Shown here in pieces: positions 17,920-27,368 of a stretch of DNA of 64,000 nucleotides. The notes beneath the pieces were generated by a model. That model did no database searches. It worked only from the letters and a program-made list of their open reading frames with translations, and was not told the origin of the DNA. Position numbers and translations under genes: made by a program. The first letter of the stretch is position 1; every line of letters begins with the position of its first letter. This stretch comes from Moorena sp. SIO3I8 (GTDB lineage Bacteria; Cyanobacteriota; Cyanobacteriia; Cyanobacteriales; Coleofasciculaceae). The DNA lies in contig NZ_JAAHHW010000011.1 of NCBI RefSeq assembly GCF_010692325.1, forward strand, positions 1 to 64,000. Reading direction: 5' to 3'.

Positions 17920-18258
17920 ATGTTTCCGTGTTTTGGAAAATGGTGGAAACGATTTGATGATCTATTTACTCATAAAGCTCAAAAAAGGGAGTTTGGACAT
18001 TATTCAGGAGGATTATTGGGGTAATGTGAAAGAAAAAACCTATTTCAAATGGCAGAGAACGCTGTAGGTGTGACCTACCATCGTTTGTCGCATTTTTTAA
18101 CAAAAGCACCCTGGTCTGGGACAAAGATCAATGAATGTCGCTTGGAGATAATGAATAAGTTTATTCAGACAATAATCAGCAGAGGTTTTAGATTGATAAT
18201 TGATGATTATGGTCACCAAAAAAGTGACCACTTGACAGAGGGAGTGGGAAGACAGTTA
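17920..18258 (+). pseudogene. IS701-type transposase N-terminal remnant
   Basis: Translation in one frame gives FGKWWKRFDDLFTHKAQKRE, HYSGGLLG-stop-CERKNLFQMAENA, YHRLSHFLTKAPW and LIIDDYGHQKSDHLTEGVGRQ. This is the first third of IS701/DDE_5 transposases, including the catalytic D region (IIDD). A TAA at 18022-18024 replaces a Glu codon and the homology stops after GVGRQ, so the copy is dead and truncated. Confidence 0.75.
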
Positions 18259-18421
18259 TGTCTTTTCGATTTTTTGATTGGTTAACCATGAATTGTAACG
18301 TTTTTGCCGTTGATCAAGCAAGTTTGGGCTTCATTCATTTGGGCTTAATTTTTTATAAGTAACGCTATTTCATTTCAATCAGCTTAATCGAGGTATTATG
18401 ATTACTTGGAGTCGAGTGATA

Positions 18422-18931
18422 ATGAATCAGGAAACGGCAAAGCTTCTAGAAGCTTTGCCGTACCCAGAATGGCGAGCATTGGAAATTTCTGGGCATACTT
18501 GGAGAGATTTTGGGTTCCGGGAATATCATACGATCAGTTATCCTGAGTACGATATTTGCTCGAATTCTCTAGCAGAAAGTTTTGATTTAATTATAGCAGA
18601 GCAAGTTTTCGAGCATCTATTATATCCCTATCGAGCTTGTCGGAATGTCATTTCTATGCTTTCTCCAGGAGGGTATTTTCTCATCTCCGTTCCCTTTCTA
18701 GTCAAGGTTCATAATTACCCCATAGACTGTACCCGGTGGACAGAAACAGGACTCAAATACTTTCTTCACGAATGCGGTTTTCCTCTAGAGACTATTCAAA
18801 CAGGTTCTTGGGGAAATCGCCAATGTATTATTGCTAACTTCTCTCAATGGATTCCATACAATCCCCAAGTTCACTCGCTAGAAAACGAACCTGACTTTCC
18901 CTACCATGTCTGGGCATTAGCTCGTATATAA
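18422..18931 (+). CDS. Class I SAM-dependent methyltransferase
   Basis: About 169 residues from MNQETAKLLEALP; a longer start at 18398 is possible. It shows RALEISGHTWRDFGF as motif I-like, YDICSNSLAESFDLIIAEQVFEHL as the acidic and post-I/II region, and GGYFLISVPFLVKVHNYPIDCTRWT as motif III and beyond. It is the first of four co-oriented or nearby genes that could form a biosynthetic segment. A MATE exporter starts 20 bp after it. The methyl acceptor is not known. Confidence 0.75.
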   Translation: MNQETAKLLEALPYPEWRALEISGHTWRDFGFREYHTISYPEYDICSNSLAESFDLIIAEQVFEHLLYPYRACRNVISMLSPGGYFLISVPFLVKVHNYPIDCTRWTETGLKYFLHECGFPLETIQTGSWGNRQCIIANFSQWIPYNPQVHSLENEPDFPYHVWALARI

Positions 18932-18951
18932 CCTTTTAGCTAGCTGACACA

Positions 18952-20310
18952 ATGAATTTTACTCTACCTTCCCAGTACGACTTTTTACCTCGTTTCTACC
19001 GACTCGTATTGACCAATATTCTTTCTAGCATTATTGTGCCTCTGTCTGGGTTAATAGATCTAGCATTCTTAGGACATTTGTCCGATATTCGTTACTTAGC
19101 AGGGGTAGCCTTGGCTGGGATCGTCTTTAGCTACTTGTATCGGGTTTTAAAATTCTTACGTTCTTCTACCACTGGTATGACTGCGCAAGCTATGGGAGCA
19201 GAGGATGACGAAGCTATGCTACTGATTCTACTGAGGAATGGTCTCATCGCTCTGGGACTCGCTCTCCTAATTCTGACTCTTCAGTACCCGTTACAAAAGC
19301 TAGGGTTCACTTTCCTCGTTGGTTCGATGGAGGTGAAAGATGCAGGTCTTGACTACTTTAATGCCCGTATCTGGGGAGCACCGGCTGTTTTATTAAACTT
19401 CGTCCTCATCGGTTGGTTGTTTGGGCGAGAAATGAACAGCTTTGTTTTAGTTTTATCTGTAATTGAAAGTGTCGCCAATGTGGTACTGGACTATATATTT
19501 ATTATTAGGTGGGGGTGGGGCAGTACTGGAGCAGGAGTAACCACAGCCATAAGTCAGTATCTGATGTTGTTAGGGGGATTAACCGTAGTATGCTTCCATA
19601 TCGATTGGTCAGCCGTGTTAGCAACAATCAAAAAGGTTCTGGACTGGTCGGTTATCAAAGCTACCTCTAAGCTGAACGGGAATCTGTTAGTCCAAAGTTT
19701 AACTCAGGTCACAACTTTATCCATTTTCACCAATCTGAGTTCAGCTATGGGGGTTATTGTACTGGTCCAAAATACTGTACTATTGCAAGCAGCAGCTTTA
19801 TGCCTGTTTGTGGTTCAGGGTGTAGGATTTGCTACCCAAAGTTTGGCAGGCAACTTTAAAGGTCAGGGAGCTTCTTCGCAGTTGGCAAATCTTGCCGTGA
19901 TCGCTGGAATGACAAGCTTGTTTATTGCCCTTTCTCTAGCTGGTGTATGTATACTCTTTCCAAACTCCGTATTTACGCTTTTAACAAACCATACAGAAGT
20001 GACTGAAAATATTTATCGCTATCTTCTGTGGCTATTACCTTTCCAGATTTTTTCCGCCCTGACTTCGAGCCTAGAAGGATACTTTGTAGGACTGACAGAA
20101 GGAAAAATTTTGCGCAATTCTAGCTTGGCGGCCTTTAGTATAGGATTTGTGCCGCTCGCAATTGCTGCTTGGTATTGGCATAGCAATAACCTGTTGTGGT
20201 TTGCAATGTGTTTATATTCGCTTGTAAGGGCGATCGCCTTGGGGGTAAAGTTGCTAGAGACGTTGCGGGACGATCTTGGGAATGCGACAACCACTTCGAC
20301 AGCGAGTTGA
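18952..20310 (+). CDS. MATE family efflux transporter (DinF-like)
   Basis: 452 residues with about 12 TM helices. It has the family pattern IIVPLSGLIDLAFLGHLSDIRYLAGVALA in the first helix pair and GWLFGREMNSFVLVLSVIESVANVVLDYIFI in the middle. It follows a methyltransferase gene by 20 bp and precedes a solute-binding lipoprotein gene by 79 bp, all on one strand. It is a good candidate for export of a small product. Confidence 0.88.
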   Translation: MNFTLPSQYDFLPRFYRLVLTNILSSIIVPLSGLIDLAFLGHLSDIRYLAGVALAGIVFSYLYRVLKFLRSSTTGMTAQAMGAEDDEAMLLILLRNGLIALGLALLILTLQYPLQKLGFTFLVGSMEVKDAGLDYFNARIWGAPAVLLNFVLIGWLFGREMNSFVLVLSVIESVANVVLDYIFIIRWGWGSTGAGVTTAISQYLMLLGGLTVVCFHIDWSAVLATIKKVLDWSVIKATSKLNGNLLVQSLTQVTTLSIFTNLSSAMGVIVLVQNTVLLQAAALCLFVVQGVGFATQSLAGNFKGQGASSQLANLAVIAGMTSLFIALSLAGVCILFPNSVFTLLTNHTEVTENIYRYLLWLLPFQIFSALTSSLEGYFVGLTEGKILRNSSLAAFSIGFVPLAIAAWYWHSNNLLWFAMCLYSLVRAIALGVKLLETLRDDLGNATTTSTAS

Positions 20311-20389
20311 GAGCGATCCATCTCGCAAATTAATCACGATTAATCTGGGGATAAATACATACAGGTCATTAAAAGCAACAGAGAAAAAC

Positions 20390-22111
20390 ATGATAATTTT
20401 AATCTATGACCTATATAAAAAACTGCGAACAAGACATCGCGTCTATTTAGTCCACACATTATTAGTCCACACATTAAATAAATGGAGCGATAGCTATTGT
20501 TACCTTAGCAAATTTATCGGTCTATTTTTTATTGGTTTTTGCTTAGTCGTTGCCTGTCATGACTCTGGGAACTATCAAAATTCAACTTCACATAAAAGCC
20601 AGAGAAGTGATCGCCTTACTATTGGAACGACATTAAAACTTCAAAATATCGACCCTGCTGCTACTTATGGATGGGCTGGAATTAATGTAGTTTATAACCT
20701 GAGCAACACTCTCTACGCTAACAAATTGGGCAGAGCCGAGCTAGAACCGCAACTGGCAACAGAAATGCCGGAAATAAGTGAAAATAATTTGCTCTACAAA
20801 ATTCCTTTGCGGAAAGGAGTAACTTTCCACGACGGTACTCCTTTTAATGCAGAAGCCATGAAGTTTTCCTTGGAACGCTTTATCAAAAATGGCGGCAAAC
20901 CTTCATTCCTGCTCTCAGAGCTGGTCGAATCTGTAGAAGCCACAGGAGAATATGAACTCAGCATCAAACTGAAACAACCATTCTCTGGGTTTACTGCTAT
21001 CTTAGCTTTCCCTGGTACTTGTGCAGTTTCTCCCAAAGCTTATGAAATTGGTAAAGAAAAGTTTAATCCTAAAATCTTTGTTGGCACCGGCCCGTATAAG
21101 TTGGCTGAGTATAACACCGATTCTATCCGCTTGGATGTTTTTGAGGATTACTGGGGAGAAAAACCAGCTAATAAAGGGGTGGATATGCAGATTTACGCTG
21201 ATAATCCCGCTAACTTATTTAATAGTTTTCGCACTCATGCCGTCGATATTGCCTATCGAACCCTGGAGCCAGAACAGATAAAAAGTTTGCAAAAAGGCAG
21301 CGCTAGAGGAGATTGGCAAGGGATCGAAGCCTCGGGAACTTCCCTAAGCTACATGGTATTGAATTTGAGGCAAGAACCCTTGAATAAACTGGAGGTACGC
21401 CAAGCGATCGCGGCTCTGGTCAAGCGTTCTTCGATCGTCCAGCGAGTCTTCCAGAATCAGGTAGAACCAGTTTATAGCCTACTTCCTACTGTCTTTAATG
21501 CTTATAAGCCAGTCTTTGAAGAAGCCTATGGGGATGGAGATTACGATCGGGCAAAAGAGTTGTTAAAAAAAGCTGGTTACTCGGCTGAAAATCCTGCAAT
21601 TGTAGAAATTTGGTATCCTGCTGGTTCTAAAACTTACGAATTAGTAGCTGTTACTTTGAGAGCTTTGGCGGATAAAGAGTTGGATGGAGCGCTAGTTTTT
21701 GAGATCGAGAGTGTAGACACTGCCACTGCTGCTAGTAATCTATCTAAAGGAGTCTATCCCAGTTTTCTTTTAGAGTGGTATCCCGACTTTTTAGACCCAG
21801 ATAACTATATTCAACCCTTTTTAGATTGCGATCGGGGCTCTGAGGTAACAGGTTGTAAGGAAGGTGCTGCTCAAAGTCTAGGTTCATTTTTCTATAGCGA
21901 TCGCGCCAATAAGTTAATTGACGCGCAGCGCCAAGAGCGAGACCCAGAAGCTCGCCACAAAATCTTGGCAGAACTTCAAGACATCCTAGCTCGGGAGATT
22001 CCTTACATTCCCCTTTGGCAAAACAAGGATTTTGTTTTTGCTCATAATGGGCTTGAAGGCATCACAACCAATCCCAGTCAGTATTTGCCTTTCTGGACGA
22101 TTAGGAAGTAA
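20390..22111 (+). CDS. Family 5 extracellular solute-binding lipoprotein (peptide/opine type)
   Basis: 573 residues from the ATG at 20390. A signal peptide with lipobox (GFCLVVAC) gives a lipid-anchored protein. The SBP_bac_5 pattern follows: RLTIGTTLKLQNIDPA, YKIPLRKGVTFHDGTPFNAEAMKFSLERF, a mid-region FVGTGPYKLAEY, and QDILAREIPYIPLWQNKDFVF near the end. Such proteins deliver peptides or related solutes to ABC permeases, but no permease is encoded next to it. The open frame upstream to 20276 overlaps the end of the MATE gene and is not used. Confidence 0.88.
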   Translation: MIILIYDLYKKLRTRHRVYLVHTLLVHTLNKWSDSYCYLSKFIGLFFIGFCLVVACHDSGNYQNSTSHKSQRSDRLTIGTTLKLQNIDPAATYGWAGINVVYNLSNTLYANKLGRAELEPQLATEMPEISENNLLYKIPLRKGVTFHDGTPFNAEAMKFSLERFIKNGGKPSFLLSELVESVEATGEYELSIKLKQPFSGFTAILAFPGTCAVSPKAYEIGKEKFNPKIFVGTGPYKLAEYNTDSIRLDVFEDYWGEKPANKGVDMQIYADNPANLFNSFRTHAVDIAYRTLEPEQIKSLQKGSARGDWQGIEASGTSLSYMVLNLRQEPLNKLEVRQAIAALVKRSSIVQRVFQNQVEPVYSLLPTVFNAYKPVFEEAYGDGDYDRAKELLKKAGYSAENPAIVEIWYPAGSKTYELVAVTLRALADKELDGALVFEIESVDTATAASNLSKGVYPSFLLEWYPDFLDPDNYIQPFLDCDRGSEVTGCKEGAAQSLGSFFYSDRANKLIDAQRQERDPEARHKILAELQDILAREIPYIPLWQNKDFVFAHNGLEGITTNPSQYLPFWTIRK

Positions 22112-22144
22112 CTCAACTTTTTCAGTTTCGCAAGCAAGCCCTAA

Positions 22145-22966
22145 TTATGCCTTATATCCATAAAAATCGGACAGAGTGTCATTAATCAAATGATTAATAT
22201 AGGCAATTTCTTTTTCATTTAAGTATTCTGCGAACCCGCCAACTTTACCCTTTCTAGTTTTGTAGGATTCTTCATCTTCTAGATTAGCAGGTTTTAGCTT
22301 AAGATCGAATTTTTGCGTTTTTTCCATATTTCGCATCTTCTCAAAAGAAGAGTAATTCACCGCTTCGTTAATTACCTCATCTCGGTATTGCACTCCCAAA
22401 AAATCTAGAACTATTCTTAATTCTTGGTGGGGATTTTCGTGGATATCTTCATAACGTACTAGCAAAAAATCTTTAGGTATATGTCGAGTTTTTTTCCAGA
22501 TATTGTAATATCTCAATAGAGTCTTTAAGCTACCTACATCTTCATAAATAAACTCTGACAAATTACCTTCATAAGGTTTAATCCTATCTAGGTATTTTTT
22601 TAAGCTTTTATCTTGTTTGAAACCATCTGCCCATAAATAAACCCGTTTTTTTTGCTCGAAATAAGCAGAAACAACCACATCTCTTGGATCTCGAACCAAA
22701 AAGATAACTTTGACATTTTTGTACCGATCTTTCGATGTTTGAAGTTCCTCTGGTTTGTTCCATTGGGGGTTATCATCGTGATCTATCAGAATTGTCGGAA
22801 TGTTCGGGTGCAACTCCGCTAGGGGTGTCAATGATAACATTTTCTGTTTAATATCGGGATGAGATAAATCAAATTGTTGTTGTAGGGCTGTACCTATCAT
22901 TAATCTCAACCATGTACGTCCGCATTTAGGGAATGAAATTAGATAAGCATCAACGTAATTATGCAT
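22145..22966 (-). CDS. Sulfotransferase (PAPS-dependent)
   Basis: 273 residues. The 5'-phosphosulfate loop FPKCGRTWLRLMIG and the 3'-phosphate motif FLVRDPRDVVVSAYFEQ are clear, and KGKVGGF near the C-terminus is the RKGxxG-type PAPS site. The enzyme transfers sulfate from PAPS to a hydroxyl or amine. It is convergent with the solute-binding protein gene. It may modify a product of the adjacent peptide cluster, which is inference. Confidence 0.9.
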   Translation of the reverse strand: MHNYVDAYLISFPKCGRTWLRLMIGTALQQQFDLSHPDIKQKMLSLTPLAELHPNIPTILIDHDDNPQWNKPEELQTSKDRYKNVKVIFLVRDPRDVVVSAYFEQKKRVYLWADGFKQDKSLKKYLDRIKPYEGNLSEFIYEDVGSLKTLLRYYNIWKKTRHIPKDFLLVRYEDIHENPHQELRIVLDFLGVQYRDEVINEAVNYSSFEKMRNMEKTQKFDLKLKPANLEDEESYKTRKGKVGGFAEYLNEKEIAYINHLINDTLSDFYGYKA

Positions 22967-23123
22967 GTGTCAATTGTCGCTGGGGTAGTGGATCGCAAGT
23001 AGTGTTTGAGCATCTCAAACCCCTTGGCCGATTGCGCTCAAGTTACTACATCTTTACTATTACCACAAAAAGTGGCATGGGACGTTTACATTTTTATTAT
23101 TCCCAGTGGGACTTAAACGAAGT

Positions 23124-23270
23124 TTAAGCCCAAATAGACCCCAAACCCTCTTTGTGAGCAGCAAATACATCCCTATTTTTGGTCAGCCAATCGAATAAAC
23201 TATCAATACATAGCTTTACGAAAAGCTTTATTAGCTTCAGTAAATGTCTTCAAATGTTGATTATAACATA
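23124..23270 (-). pseudogene. IS701-type transposase C-terminal remnant
   Basis: Minus-strand translation gives DWLTKNRDVFAAHKEGLGSIWA-stop, the usual C-terminal end of IS701 transposases. Before it, in another frame, comes TFTEANKAFRKAM. Only the tail is left and the frame is broken. It is in the opposite orientation to the N-terminal remnant at 17920. Confidence 0.65.
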
Positions 23271-24059
23271 TTCTTTATACTCCTCCATTTAACTCATTAA
23301 AAATAATAAAAACATAGGCACAAAACACCAATAACTTCAAAAATCCTAATAAGGCTTCGTATTCCCTCATTTATATTTTTTATAATCATATTTTTCTTGG
23401 GTAGTTTCGATAACAAAAATTCCTCAGTTTATTTTAAATTAGGTTGATAATAGCCATTATGTTGTTACTTTTTCTGACTCAACATTTGTGTGTGATAAAA
23501 TAGTCAATATCTGTCGCTTCTTCAAAAGAACTAGCATTCATTACGATAGCAAAAGTTCTTTATCCTGGTTCTTCAGTACCTGGTATGCTAAATTTCCCGT
23601 TAAAAAACTTATAAAGCTTACTGTATAAGGATTCTTAGGCTATTCAACTAACAAAATTTTCCTTTATACGGCCTCTGACCACTGTTCCCTGTTCCCTGTT
23701 CCCTGTTCCCTCTTACATACTGTTTATTTAGCATAACAAGTACGGAAGAGCCTTTATCCTTCTAGACTAGACAATCTCCCACTGAATGTTGCTAGCCAAA
23801 CCGTCTTTAGTTTATCTAAACTTAAATTTATTTATTAAAATTACTATTATGGCAAGATTTTTTATAATTTACCTAGACTAAGTTTTATTTTAATTACTGA
23901 TTTTTTGATTATTATTTTTTAGTTTTTAGCAACTACTACTATATATTTTAGCTTTCTTTTTTATACTTATTTCAAAAAGCTTTTATTGTTACCATACCCA
24001 GCATCAATTAACAATATTTTTGGTTGGTAACCTCTTGACAAGCTTCTCTCATTCCAGTT

Positions 24060-24101
24060 TTCAAGTAACTGGGGTGGCTTTGTCAACCCCAGTTACTTGA
24101 A
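24060..24101. terminator. Long perfect hairpin
   Basis: A perfect 15-bp inverted repeat (TTCAAGTAACTGGGG with its complement) around a 12-base loop. It has no T-run directly after it, so it could be a terminator or a repeat element. Confidence 0.5.
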
Positions 24102-24127
24102 TGCTTACATTATAATTGCTTTTTTTG

Positions 24128-24164
24128 AACCCTAAAATCCTTGCTTAGCAAAGATTTTAGGGTT
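24128..24164 (+). terminator. Hairpin with terminator shape
   Basis: AACCCTAAAATC pairs with GATTTTAGGGTT, followed by TATTTTATG. The form resembles a rho-independent terminator. It lies about 55 bases before the FG-GAP gene start, so it could insulate or attenuate that gene. Confidence 0.5.
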
Positions 24165-24218
24165 TATTTTATGCTAAATTAGCATAACTACCCCAGAAGA
24201 ACCGGAATCATTAATCCA

Positions 24219-25511
24219 ATGTCCCCAAGTTTTTTACCCTTGAAGAGAGCCAAATTCAAAATAGTGGCGGTAATTTTGATGAAATTATTGATTTGGGCCA
24301 TGCTGTGGGCGAGCGCTCCAGCCAATGTCAAGGCTGAAGAAGCCGCCTCACCCTGGCAGAGACATACCATCGAGCAAGGTACTGATGAGGTGCGCGGTGC
24401 TGACGGAGTGCGCCTGGCAGATGTTAACGGCGATGGATTATTGGATATTGCCACCCCCTGGGAAGAAGCGGGTCTAATTAAAATTTATCTCAACCCTGGC
24501 CATAGTAAGTCCAAGGCCCCTTGGCCTCAAGTCACTGTAGGTAAAGTTGCTTCCCCAGAAGATGCTGTATTTGCAGACTTGGACGGAGATGGAGTGATCG
24601 ATGTAATTAGTTCCAGCGAGGGGGAAACTAAAACCTTATCCGTACATTGGGCACCGAAGGAAAAAACAGATTATCTCTCAGAGTCATTCTGGGAAACCAA
24701 GGCCATTCCTGCAAGCTTGAATAAGCAGCAGTGGATGTTTGCCTTGCCCTTACAGCTCGATGGCAAACATGGCCTCGATTTAGTAGCTGGAGGCAAAAAT
24801 AGGAAAGCTCAAATTGGTTGGTTCGAGGCTCCAGAGAATCCCCGAGACTTATCGGCTTGGCAGTGGCATTCTCTATACGACGCTGGCTGGATCATGTCTT
24901 TAGTAGCGGCAGATTTAGACAGAGATGGGGATTTAGATCTTGTAGCCTCCGATCGTCTGAGCCAAAATCGCGGTTGTCTGTGGTTCGAGAATCCCAGTTT
25001 GCCAGGAGCGATGGCCGAAAAATGGCCCCTCCATCGGATCGGTGATGTAGAAAGTTATGGCGATCGAGAGGTAATGTTTCTGGAGCTTGTCGATTTAGAT
25101 AAAGATGGATTGCTTGATATTTTAGTCGCCATCAGAGGGCAAGAATTAATTTACTTTCGTCAAATTTCAGCTAAACTCGACCAATGGGAAGAATTTACGA
25201 TTAACTTACCCGAAAATACTGGAAATGCTAAAAGCCTGAAAGTTGCCGATATTAATTTAGACGGAAAGCTAGATATTGTTTTCAGCAGCGAAAATGCACG
25301 GGATAAATCCTCTGTAATGTGGCTATCGGATGCAGCACAATCCATTAACTCCGATTTAGCAGCTTACGACATTAGCGGTTTAGAGGGGATTAAGTTTGAT
25401 TTAGTGCAATTAATCGATTTAGATGGAGATGGAGATTTAGACGTACTTACCAGCGAAGAAACCACTAACTTAGGAGTGGTTTGGTATGAAAATCCAATTC
25501 TACCCAGATAG
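24219..25511 (+). CDS. Secreted FG-GAP/VCBS repeat protein
   Basis: 430 residues with an N-terminal signal peptide (ending near ANVKA-EE). At least five calcium-type motifs of the FG-GAP/VCBS kind appear: ADVNGDGLLDIA, ADLDGDGVIDVI, ADLDRDGDLDLVA, VDLDKDGLLDILV and IDLDGDGDLDVL. These repeats build a beta-propeller outside the cell and often bind Ca2+. Enzymatic function is not implied. It stands between the sulfotransferase and a methyltransferase in the suspected biosynthetic segment. Confidence 0.85.
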   Translation: MSPSFLPLKRAKFKIVAVILMKLLIWAMLWASAPANVKAEEAASPWQRHTIEQGTDEVRGADGVRLADVNGDGLLDIATPWEEAGLIKIYLNPGHSKSKAPWPQVTVGKVASPEDAVFADLDGDGVIDVISSSEGETKTLSVHWAPKEKTDYLSESFWETKAIPASLNKQQWMFALPLQLDGKHGLDLVAGGKNRKAQIGWFEAPENPRDLSAWQWHSLYDAGWIMSLVAADLDRDGDLDLVASDRLSQNRGCLWFENPSLPGAMAEKWPLHRIGDVESYGDREVMFLELVDLDKDGLLDILVAIRGQELIYFRQISAKLDQWEEFTINLPENTGNAKSLKVADINLDGKLDIVFSSENARDKSSVMWLSDAAQSINSDLAAYDISGLEGIKFDLVQLIDLDGDGDLDVLTSEETTNLGVVWYENPILPR

Positions 25512-25604
25512 CGGGGATCGCTAATATTGTTCTGAACGATCGTGTCAAAATCAACTCATGAACTGCTACCATAGTAGGGTGGCTTCGTTAATTTAACAAT
25601 ATCG

Positions 25605-26294
25605 ATGACAGATTTGGGGATAACTGCTGGAGAAAACTATAACGATTATGTGGGTCCCGCAGAAGAGTACGATTTCATGGGAGCATCTCAATTTCGGTTG
25701 CTCTGTACACTGGGACTTCGGTCCAAGCATAAATTGCTCGATTTCGGCTGTGGCTCACTTCGTGCAGGTCGGCTTTTCCTGACTTACCTTGATGAAGGTT
25801 GCTATTACGGGGTCGATCCTAACAGGTGGTTAATCGAGGATGCGATAAAATTTCAAGTTGGACAGGATCTCCTCCGTATCAAGAAACCGTTCTTTAGTTA
25901 CAATGATCAATTCTCTTTGGCCGAATTTGAAACCCATTTTGATTTTATCCTCGCACAGTCCATATTGACTCATACTGGGATTGACCTAGTGAGGCTTTGT
26001 CTCCAGAACTTTGCTAGATATTTGAAACCTGATGGTCTCATCCTTGCTACCTTTTTGGAGGGAGATTCTGACACTGAAGGAGATAGTTGGGAATACCCGA
26101 TGTGTGTAACATTTCGACCATCGACAATTAGGCAATTAGCACAGGATGTGGGGCTTGTAGGAATTTCAATCCCCTGGTTTCGTCCAAGACAAACTTGGTA
26201 TGTTTTTGCGAAAAATCCAGACCGTCTTCCCACTGAGGCTATGTTTCCTTATCTTCATGGTGCTGTCTTGTTTGATTCGATGTTGCGGAGTTGA
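25605..26294 (+). CDS. Class I SAM-dependent methyltransferase
   Basis: 229 residues. Motif I is KLLDFGCGSLRAGRLF near residue 45, the acidic residue is in YYGVDPNRWLIEDA, and motif II is DFILAQSILTHTG. An N-terminal TAGENYNDYVGPAEEYDFMG region is typical of cyanobacterial methyltransferases of unknown substrate. It is convergent with the 2OG dioxygenase gene. It is a candidate N- or O-methylating enzyme for the neighbouring peptide cluster. Confidence 0.8.
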   Translation: MTDLGITAGENYNDYVGPAEEYDFMGASQFRLLCTLGLRSKHKLLDFGCGSLRAGRLFLTYLDEGCYYGVDPNRWLIEDAIKFQVGQDLLRIKKPFFSYNDQFSLAEFETHFDFILAQSILTHTGIDLVRLCLQNFARYLKPDGLILATFLEGDSDTEGDSWEYPMCVTFRPSTIRQLAQDVGLVGISIPWFRPRQTWYVFAKNPDRLPTEAMFPYLHGAVLFDSMLRS

Positions 26295-26567
26295 AAAAAA
26301 TAAAAGGCTCTATCCCTGGGGTCTCCTGGGTTTGTGCTTGAAAAGGTTCGCCATCATACAAAAAACTACTTGCTTTACACGAAAAAAAGTCTCCATTCAA
26401 CGGCTTCAGAATTGATAAGCTTGCCTTACGATTAAAAACTCAGGAGACCCTATTCCTGTTTAAGGAAGGCTGAGGTTGAAAACCCATCAAATCTTTGCCA
26501 GAAAAAGGTTTCAGGATGGAAGTCGGCCTTAATTGAGACATCTGCTCCTGGGATTTGCCATAATTAG
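26295..26567. other. Convergent intergenic region with inverted repeat
   Basis: The block between two converging genes contains GGGGTCTCCTG near 26317 and CAGGAGACCC near 26441, a widely spaced inverted repeat. No gene is supported. Confidence 0.45.
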
Positions 26568-27368
26568 CTACCCTTTGGAAGTCAAATAGCGATTAGCCTC
26601 ATCTTCACTAAGCAGAACTAGCGGCGATCGCTCTGGATCTGAAAAGAAGGCTGGACTTTCCTTTTTGGGAAGGGCGCTCTGTTCAAGTGAGCTGTATGTA
26701 ATTACAAAATTTCGACGCTCAAAGGGAGAAATGTTGGCAACTGAACCATGCAATGTATCGTAATGTACGAACAAAACTGAGCCAGCAGGACCTTTCGGCG
26801 CTGAAATCCCTGACTTCTCTACAAATTTCACAAACGTTCCTCGATCTACGGTCAATGGTACACTGGCTGTGGGACTCTGTACAACGCTGTGATCCCAATC
26901 CAGTAAACCTTGTGTGTGAGACCCAGGTATATAATAAATTGGCCCATTGAACTCATTAACCTCGTCTAAAAAAAGGATGACATTTCCCCCTTTCGGCGCG
27001 GAAATTTTTTCGTAATGCTGTGCGAAGGCTGAGTCTTGATGCCATCCCCACATTCCTCCTGTAAATGCTGACTTCATCACTATTTTGCTACGGAAGACGT
27101 ATAACTCACGACCGAAAAGCTGTTGTGCGGGTTCAAGTAAGCGCGGGTGACGGACTAAACTGCGAAAAATCCGGTTGGTGAGATGAATTCCGTAAAGGGT
27201 GCGTAAGGTTTCCTCATCTTCTTCCCAAGCTCGCCCCAATGTCTCATCAGCTACAACGATTGGTACTTGAGCGCGGATTGCCGAAACTTCCTCGGAGGAA
27301 AAACACTCTGAAATGAATAAAAAACCTTGTTCTTCATATTGTTCTATCTGATCTTTTGTTAGTTTCAT
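26568..27368 (-). CDS. Phytanoyl-CoA dioxygenase (PhyH)-type 2OG-Fe(II) oxygenase
   Basis: 266 residues. The iron ligands are visible as HxD in MWGWHQDSAF near residue 118 and the distal His in LFVHYDTLHGSVAN. GPIYYIPGSHTQG lies between, and the 2-oxoglutarate Arg is probably in ERRNFVITYSS. PhyH enzymes hydroxylate unactivated carbons, as in ectoine hydroxylase. Its ATG overlaps the stop of the glycosyltransferase gene by four bases, so the two are translationally coupled. It may oxidise the peptide product of the cluster. Confidence 0.9.
   Translation of the reverse strand: MKLTKDQIEQYEEQGFLFISECFSSEEVSAIRAQVPIVVADETLGRAWEEDEETLRTLYGIHLTNRIFRSLVRHPRLLEPAQQLFGRELYVFRSKIVMKSAFTGGMWGWHQDSAFAQHYEKISAPKGGNVILFLDEVNEFNGPIYYIPGSHTQGLLDWDHSVVQSPTASVPLTVDRGTFVKFVEKSGISAPKGPAGSVLFVHYDTLHGSVANISPFERRNFVITYSSLEQSALPKKESPAFFSDPERSPLVLLSEDEANRYLTSKG

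Larger units (their letters stand above)
23271..24218. other. AT-rich intergenic region
   Basis: No gene is recognised in about 950 bases. It holds a TGTTCCC heptamer array at 23682-23711 and two strong hairpins near the 3' end (24060-24101 and 24128-24164). Confidence 0.6.

Noticed and set aside
17583-18024. Open frames over the 19-bp repeat region
   Set aside because: The translations are only the tandem repeat read in several frames; the real signal there is the repeat and the IS701 remnant.
20276-20389. Longer start for the solute-binding lipoprotein
   Set aside because: It overlaps the end of the MATE gene and puts about 38 residues before the signal peptide; the ATG at 20390 gives a proper lipoprotein signal region.
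22933-23127. Open frame of 64 residues on the plus strand after the sulfotransferase start
   Set aside because: It overlaps the start of the sulfotransferase in the opposite direction, has no ribosome site or family pattern, and its end overlaps an IS701 remnant.
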